From assembly GCF_963678975.1 (NCBI RefSeq), contig NC_089281.1, positions 2,234,437-2,298,436 of the forward strand: a stretch of 64,000 bases of DNA. The letters are read 5' to 3'. A program made the translations under genes and the position numbers. Numbering within the stretch: the stretch's first letter is position 1; every line of letters starts with the position of its first letter. Below the pieces are notes generated by a model that saw only the letters and a list, made by a program, of their open reading frames with translations, ran no database searches and was not told the origin of the DNA. Shown here in pieces: positions 58,316 through 64,000 of this stretch. The stretch is from Dysidea avara. Taxonomy: Eukaryota > Porifera > Demospongiae > Dictyoceratida > Dysideidae.

Positions 58316-60238
58316 ACTTCACGCATTGACTAATTCAAGCGGAGAAACCACGCCTTTGCAATAGGAACTCTTGTGAAATGAAATAAGAATAGTAGAGAAA
58401 TGGCAAGTATGTACAGAGACAATAGAGGGGCGCGTAATCATGTCCTGTTGTAAATAAACGCCGTTAAAATTTATATTACTACTAAATAAGTGCACTAGAA
58501 TAGGCTGTGATCTTTGAGAGGCTGTTGTCTCATTGCTTGCCTTTTCGTGTAGAAGGGATTTAGTGCTACTGAGACACAATTGGTGAGTCTAACTATACAT
58601 GTATTTGTGTTGTAAAACTTAATTGTAAAAAGGCGATTAGCGCATACCGGCATGCTAAAACATGTGTTTGTATCTCAGTTTGTACAGTAGAGTCTCTCAC
58701 GATTATTAGAGATAGAGTGGTAACACCTGACATCACAGTCGTTACATAATCACTTCCCCGGGGCAGAAAATGTATGCATACCATTGGGGCACAAGTTTAC
58801 TTTGCCTGAGGTTTGTTGAGACTGTCTTTCTAAATGAAACCACGTTGTCAGGAACAAAGAAGAGAGTAGTATAACAGATATTTAAGTAGTGCAGGTTAGT
58901 TTGATCCGTGCTGGGCGAGTTATGGCTGATAATTGCGTGGGAAGCCGTTTTATCCTTTTAACCTGGGTAAAACCAACCTGACAACAAGATTGGGCAGAGT
59001 TTGTCTTTGTGCCCACTGTGAGCATTTATTATTGATTTATATTATTATCAAAGCTACTAGCTACCTTTCAAACCAACCTGATGCCCAAGTGATTTATTTT
59101 CATCATGTTTCTCATCTATGTCCTGAGTAAGTTTCATGCCGAATGGAGCACCAGAAGCCAAGTTGCAGCCTCTTGAAGGTGCTACGCCATTGAATTTGCC
59201 CCACTTTTGTCCCACGGAAGTTGCGGTTACACATTTTAACGTAATTTTGTGACGTAAAAGTTATCGCTCTATTGGACCAGGGCAAAAATTTTACTGCTAT
59301 ATTTAGAGGTTGTAGCATTTGTATATCTTAGTATCTTAATAAATAATCCTCCATGATCACTAATCACTAATAGTACAGTGAAAACTGGTCATTATTCAGG
59401 TAGACAAAATTTTCTGACCTAGTTTATTAAGGAGGTGGCTGCATTTTGCGGCCTTAAAATGGTAATAAGAAGCATGCTGTTCTAACTGGCTATAGAGATG
59501 GATTTAGTGTGAACAGTGTATGAGACAGTGAGTACCGGCAGCAAGGGGGCAGCCAATCTGTTAGAGCACCAAAGGCACTGCTTCAGACATAGGCAGTTGG
59601 CTGTCAGCCCAACGTGTAAAATTTTTCACTTTTGGTCCTTATAAGTGAAAATGATGAAGTCATTATCCATAGGATATTATATTATATTTTTCAGAGTATC
59701 CCTTCAGTTCTACTATATAGTAGCCAAGCATAAGATGAGCATAACACAGCATTCCAGTGGTTTAGTGGTGACCACAACACTGCCTGAGTTAAACTGGTGA
59801 GATTTGAGACTACCAGAAGCCCTGGATGCCTTGAACACATGAAATACCAAATATCTAATGCCTGGCTTTCATCCACAGTGGACCTGTCTTGGTGGCCACT
59901 TGTACAGAAGGGGAACAGCTGCCACACAGTCTTGCGAGCGAAACAGTTGCCATACCCTTAATTATCAATCTTTAAAATTTTGAGCAAAATTGTGCGTGCA
60001 AGCGAGTGCGATGTTGTGCTTTGGCAGTGCCGTGTATATGGTAGCCATATCAGATACTGCCTAGCAGTGACACATCATGAGTATTTAAGTCATAATGCAT
60101 TACTTTATCATCCATCTAAATACTATCCCTGAATGTGTCATTTTGTGTACAGAGCAATCTGCCACAAGAAGTGACCTGAGTAAGGTTTCAGCGTATTATT
60201 GTTAACCATTAATATTGTTCACCATTGTTAACCATATG
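58316..60238. other. No gene that I can support
   Basis: Short open frames only. Some GC-richer words around 59130-59230 (gccgaatggagcaccagaag, cccacggaagttgcggtt) may be repeat-derived. Confidence 0.35.
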
Positions 60239-60240
60239 TA

Positions 60241-60419
60241 TAGTGAAACCTCACTTAGTGTCCACCTCTTCAATAAGACCACCTCATTATATTGGCCACC
60301 TATAGAAGGTTCAAAATATAGATAAACAGTAGTTTATGACCTCATTAATAAGGCCACCTTGTTATTCAGGCCAAAATTTTTTTGGTCCCAGAGCTGGCCC
60401 TATAAATGAGGTTTCACTG
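60241..60419. mobile_element. pogo-like MITE with TA target duplication
   Basis: TAGTGAAACCTCACTTA ... ATGAGGTTTCACTG flanked by TA (60239-60240, 60420-60421). The interior 'cctcattaataaggccacct' is shared with 49175-49515. Confidence 0.7.
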
Positions 60420-61365
60420 TATTTATGTGCATTTTTATTTTTTGTAACTTTTCTTCAAGTTTACTGATGGGCACTATGAAGCATTGTTGACTGGTCCGTA
60501 CATAATGTGGTGACTTGAAATGCTAAACGGTATGTAGCATGTCTTGTATGCACATGTTGTAATGTGTCCACACATCTTAGAAATAATTATAACTGTATTC
60601 TCTATAAATAGTCAGTTCCATTGTGCCACTGGGTCATAAGTGGGTTGAGTATGGATCATCCAGGACATTTGGGTCAAATTTTGTCCTGGTCAAGTGGATC
60701 TCATCCACTGACAGAATATACAAGATCAGATCACTGCATACATTACGGTGGAACTTGATTATTGCCACCTTCACTCAATAAGCAGGTAGCAGTGTATAAA
60801 TTCTCAATTTGGAATTGGCTTTTCAAGAGAGGTTGCATTTCTATACTGGTGGCCCATTAAGACAGGTTGTACTGATGGAGTGTACATACTAGAGATGCAA
60901 CAATATCCTCCACTTAGTGTCGTTTGATAGTGCTACAATGGAGACTATGTATTGTTGTAAACTATACTATTATATTGCAACTCTAGCACATATTTATAAC
61001 AGGAATGTTTGTCAACTGTTTAGACATACTGGAGCCACACCCACTCATCTGGATTCTACAAATGGAGTCATACCAACTTGTGACTGCACTTATTACTCGT
61101 TACTCCCACTGTGTTTGGATGAATATACATGCCGTCGTGTGAGACTTGCTACCATGGCGGGCTACTGGAGAGAGTTTCATAGCAGTTATATCACAGTCAT
61201 TGTTGTACAATTCTTACATTATTGTTGTGAAAACTATTTGGTATTCATGTGTCCTCTGTATGTTGTAATTTCATGTGTAATTTTGTGTGGGGGTGCTATA
61301 AAATGCATGGTGACAATTGTAAATTTTTCAGGTGATTTTGCATACTTCCTTCAGCTACATGTGCT

Positions 61366-61690
61366 AATTACTTATAGCTTGTGTCAACAACTGGTAACCG
61401 CAGTTGTGCTCTGTGCCATTCTTTAAGCCGCACCCTTAGAGAGCAAATTACATGGGGGCGACTAATCTCAAAATCGAACGATGGTATGCAGCACCATAGA
61501 TTATAGACTATAATCTATGGCAGCACACTTCTCTTTGTGGCTACATGCACTGATTAACTACACACAGCGCCAGTTCATCAATAACCAGTGACCGCAGTTG
61601 TGCTCTACGTCATTCTTTAAATTCCGAGTTAAATTCTTACAGAGAGCAAATTACGTGGGGGCGACTAAATTCAAATTTCAAACTAGCCAT
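61366..61690 (+). repeat. Direct duplication of ~130 bp with an inserted palindrome
   Basis: 'accgcagttgtgctctgtgc' to 'gagagcaaattacatggggg' and 'cgactaa' recurs at 61588-61669 with few changes. Between the copies lies the palindrome 61494-61520 (ccatagattatag c-centre inverse). Confidence 0.6.
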
Positions 61691-62109
61691 TCTCGAAAAC
61701 ATATGTTTCAATCTCAACGAAATTTTTAGAACAGTTTAAAGACACATTGCCCTACATGCCAAGCGAGTATTGTGGAAAACAACAATCTGGGGCTTGTATT
61801 TGGCCTCTAGGTCGACTGAGGACGACTGAAACTTCGTTTGGTGCTGAAATTACGACTGTAGGGTAATGATATCTGGTGAAATCAATGATGTGAATCTTGA
61901 GGCGATCGAGATAGTACTGAAGCGATAGCAGGGCAATTAATGTTCGGAATGCACAAAGGAACGCAATGCATGCACCTGCGGTTGCGTCTAACCGCATGCG
62001 GAAAAAAAAAAAAAAAAATGAAACATCCCCTTTCATGTCGGCAATCTCGATCACAAAACAGTCGGCATGGATTTGCTTCACTGCTTGTGTGGTAGTCACT
62101 AGTGACACG

Positions 62110-62153
62110 ATGAGTTTAACTCTAGAGTTTCAGAGCGATAGCGTAAAAGACGG
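62110..62153 (+). CDS. Possible first coding exon
   Basis: ATG opens 14 codons (MSLTLEFQSDSVKD) to a strong donor (GACGG|gtgagt). A phase-compatible open stretch follows an AG at 63796 (to about 63893). I do not recognise the protein. Confidence 0.25.
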
Positions 62154-62335
62154 GTGAGTTATAGACAAGCCAAATTTGACAACGTTCGTTCCTGTAAAAT
62201 CCTCACGGTAGTGGTCGCGTCATTTATTGCCTTTGGCGCGTGTTTCTGCTTTACTGGCCACGCGACTCACTACCGTGAGTCTTGATAAATTTAGTTTACA
62301 GATTGGTTGAGGTAGTATTTTACTTGATTAATTAA

Positions 62336-62821
62336 CCCTTCCAATCCAGTAAGCCTATAATTTTTAGGCTTTGACACATCAAACTAAAATAACTTCGCAA
62401 GTGTTAATGATGGAAAGATCCCACAGCCACTACACATTACTCACAATGAACTCCACGATAAAATGCACCAAGCATCGATGCAGTTGGGTACAATGCCTTT
62501 CATCACACCACTTAGAAAACTTCATTAATGTCCGTCATGGCTGTACACTGCTTCATTAAACAAGGAATATCTGGGGCTAAGCGCCATTAGAAACCTCATG
62601 TGCTATAGAATCTAGTGGTATACAATAGATCATTAAAAGCGCTACAAGTTCCAACAAAGACTATGTCTGCTGTTCATCGCTTCGGTTCAAAAGTACTCTT
62701 TAGTGTTGTATAAATGCATAAAATTATGTTTCATTTCATTTACGTAGAAGAATACCCTGTTGTACAGTAATAGAAACCTGCCTTGTATTTCATGATCAAA
62801 ATTAATTCTGGATTCGAAGGG
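62336..62821. mobile_element. piggyBac-like non-autonomous element with TTAA flanks
   Basis: TTAA|CCCTTCCAATCCAG at the left (TTAA 62332-62335) and CTGGATTCGAAGGG|TTAA at the right (62822-62825). The ends match at 13 of 14 bases. 486 bp, no transposase. Confidence 0.7.
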
Positions 62822-63149
62822 TTAAGGTTACGGTATAGTCACGGGCAATCATTCAAATTTTTAAATGTCTATTGATACTCTTTGAGAAGATCATAAAACC
62901 AGTCTACTAAGTCTAGCAGCGTGAAAGGTTTAAAGTGAACACAACACCCTTCATATTTAATGTTTTTATGTTGCTACAGTGTAGTGTGAGGCAGGTGGAA
63001 CACTACATGTTGTAGCAAGACAGGAAAGCCAGCCCATACATCGCTCAGCTCCAGCTGTCACTACCATGTTTTTCTGCTGCCAAATGCAACAAAAGCTGTA
63101 GGCTCGATGGGCAGTTCTGGGGCATGGCGATACTGTACATTAAATTTAT

Positions 63150-63297
63150 TAGGTCCTGTGGAAGCATTTTGGCGTATTTCTTCCCAGTGACTGAGATACA
63201 AGCCTTCAAAGAGTTTGTTTCACTCGAAGAAACTACTAAAAGTTTAATAAAACGTCTTCACAAACAGTAACTTAAAATATCACTTCCACAGGACCTA
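63150..63297. mobile_element. 148-bp TIR element
   Basis: TAGGTCCTGTGGAAG and its perfect inverse CTTCCACAGGACCTA bound it. No coding capacity. Confidence 0.6.
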
Positions 63298-63854
63298 GAT
63301 ATTTCAGTTGCTTAGTTACTTGTGTCAAAATTATAGGGATTCAGTAATCCAAGAACAGTTGTCTTCTGCAGTATAAACAAGTACAAATAGTTGTATTGCT
63401 TCCACAACACAGTTGGTAAAATTATTAATTTTATCCCTTGCTTGGTTTAGAGCAGGTTCTGTAATTTGTTCCACCCACGCATTTTAAAATTATCATTTGA
63501 GGGACGGATTCATATATTATCAGGAGCACATCAAATCCTATGGACAAGGGAGTATGTAACTTTGTAAAGAGAGAAATTCAAACATGGCTGCCATGTACTG
63601 TAATAAGTAACTTTTAAAATTTCCTAATCAGGATATTATGCGGAGGCACATGCTTGAGTACGTCATGTTCCCGCTGCGACAAAGCGAAGTTATGGAAATG
63701 AAGTTTACTGGCACAACGGAGGAACAGTAGCACAGGCTTAGCAGGACAGTTTTCTACAATTATCACACAAAATTACTCCATTTGACTATTCCAAGTTTTA
63801 CCTTCGACTCAACGATCTTCCTATCAAAGCAGCTTTACTACCTCACACTAGACG

Positions 63855-64000
63855 ATGGAGTATCAGCCCATTCAGTGTATCCCTGTTGCGTGTAAGAATG
63901 ATGTAACCAATTATATACATAGTAACACTGGATGCCATGCCTGTAGTATTGGTAGTGTACGGAGTTACATGCTCCCTTGTCCATTGGATTCGATGCGCTC
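63855..64000 (+). CDS. Partial open frame running off the right edge
   Basis: ATG at 63855 opens 48 codons with no stop to the window end (MEYQPIQCIPVACKNDVTNY..., then CHACSIGS, MLPCPLDSMR). It is Cys-rich. The composition and length make a real 5' coding part plausible. No family recognised. Confidence 0.35.
   Translation, partial: MEYQPIQCIPVACKNDVTNYIHSNTGCHACSIGSVRSYMLPCPLDSMR

Noticed and set aside
60917-61426. 169-codon plus-strand open frame, Cys/Tyr rich
   Set aside because: No domain, no splice partners, and its end lies in a duplicated repeat; probably chance.

Overview
This window reads as nuclear DNA of an early-branching metazoan, most likely a demosponge. That is an inference from several things: AT-rich sequence, short GT-AG introns, large single-exon RING/TRAF-type genes, an animal-type Artemis (DCLRE1C) gene, eukaryotic tRNA-Glu genes, and very many small terminal-inverted-repeat (TIR) elements. 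No bacterial operon structure is present.

Layout. 1-4.9 kb: the 3' part of an unrecognised plus-strand gene, rebuilt from eight phase-compatible exons, with a SUMO-interaction-like motif in its first visible exon. 5-9 kb: a decayed TRAF C-terminus, then an intact minus-strand RING/TRAF-zinc-finger/transmembrane/MATH-like gene. 9-23 kb: gene-poor, with foldback and TIR elements, a precise hAT-type insertion with an 8-bp target duplication (19.4-19.8 kb), and a 1.5-kb inverted duplication (15.7-17.2 versus 20.75-22.3 kb) carrying decayed coding sequence. 22.8-28.4 kb: a LINE remnant, a second hAT-type insertion, decayed pieces of an Artemis tail and of TRAF genes, then a second intact RING/TRAF gene. 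28.4-35.4 kb: mostly repeats.

35.4-46.5 kb: fourteen minus-strand exons, all matching in phase (613 codons), encode an Artemis-like beta-lactamase/beta-CASP DNA nuclease whose tail ends in a SUMO-interaction-like motif. Its introns are loaded with TIR elements and hairpins. Its first exons were not found. Three tRNA-Glu-like units (46.6, 48.0, 55.8 kb) share a conserved 5' flank with a TATA-like box about 30 bp upstream.

50.0-55.7 kb: a complete 5.7-kb DNA transposon with 64-bp TIRs. It carries a minus-strand THAP-DDE transposase (intact) and a convergent plus-strand gene fusing SAP, SWIM, a YqaJ-type exonuclease, a 20-residue tandem repeat linker and an OTU cysteine protease. The second gene has two in-frame TGA codons. 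Those stops and all three TIR mismatches fit CpG transitions. The SAP-SWIM-nuclease-OTU fusion is the most unusual system seen here.

56-64 kb: duplicated SINE-like units, a 625-bp near-perfect foldback, piggyBac-like and other short elements, and the probable start of another gene running off the right edge.
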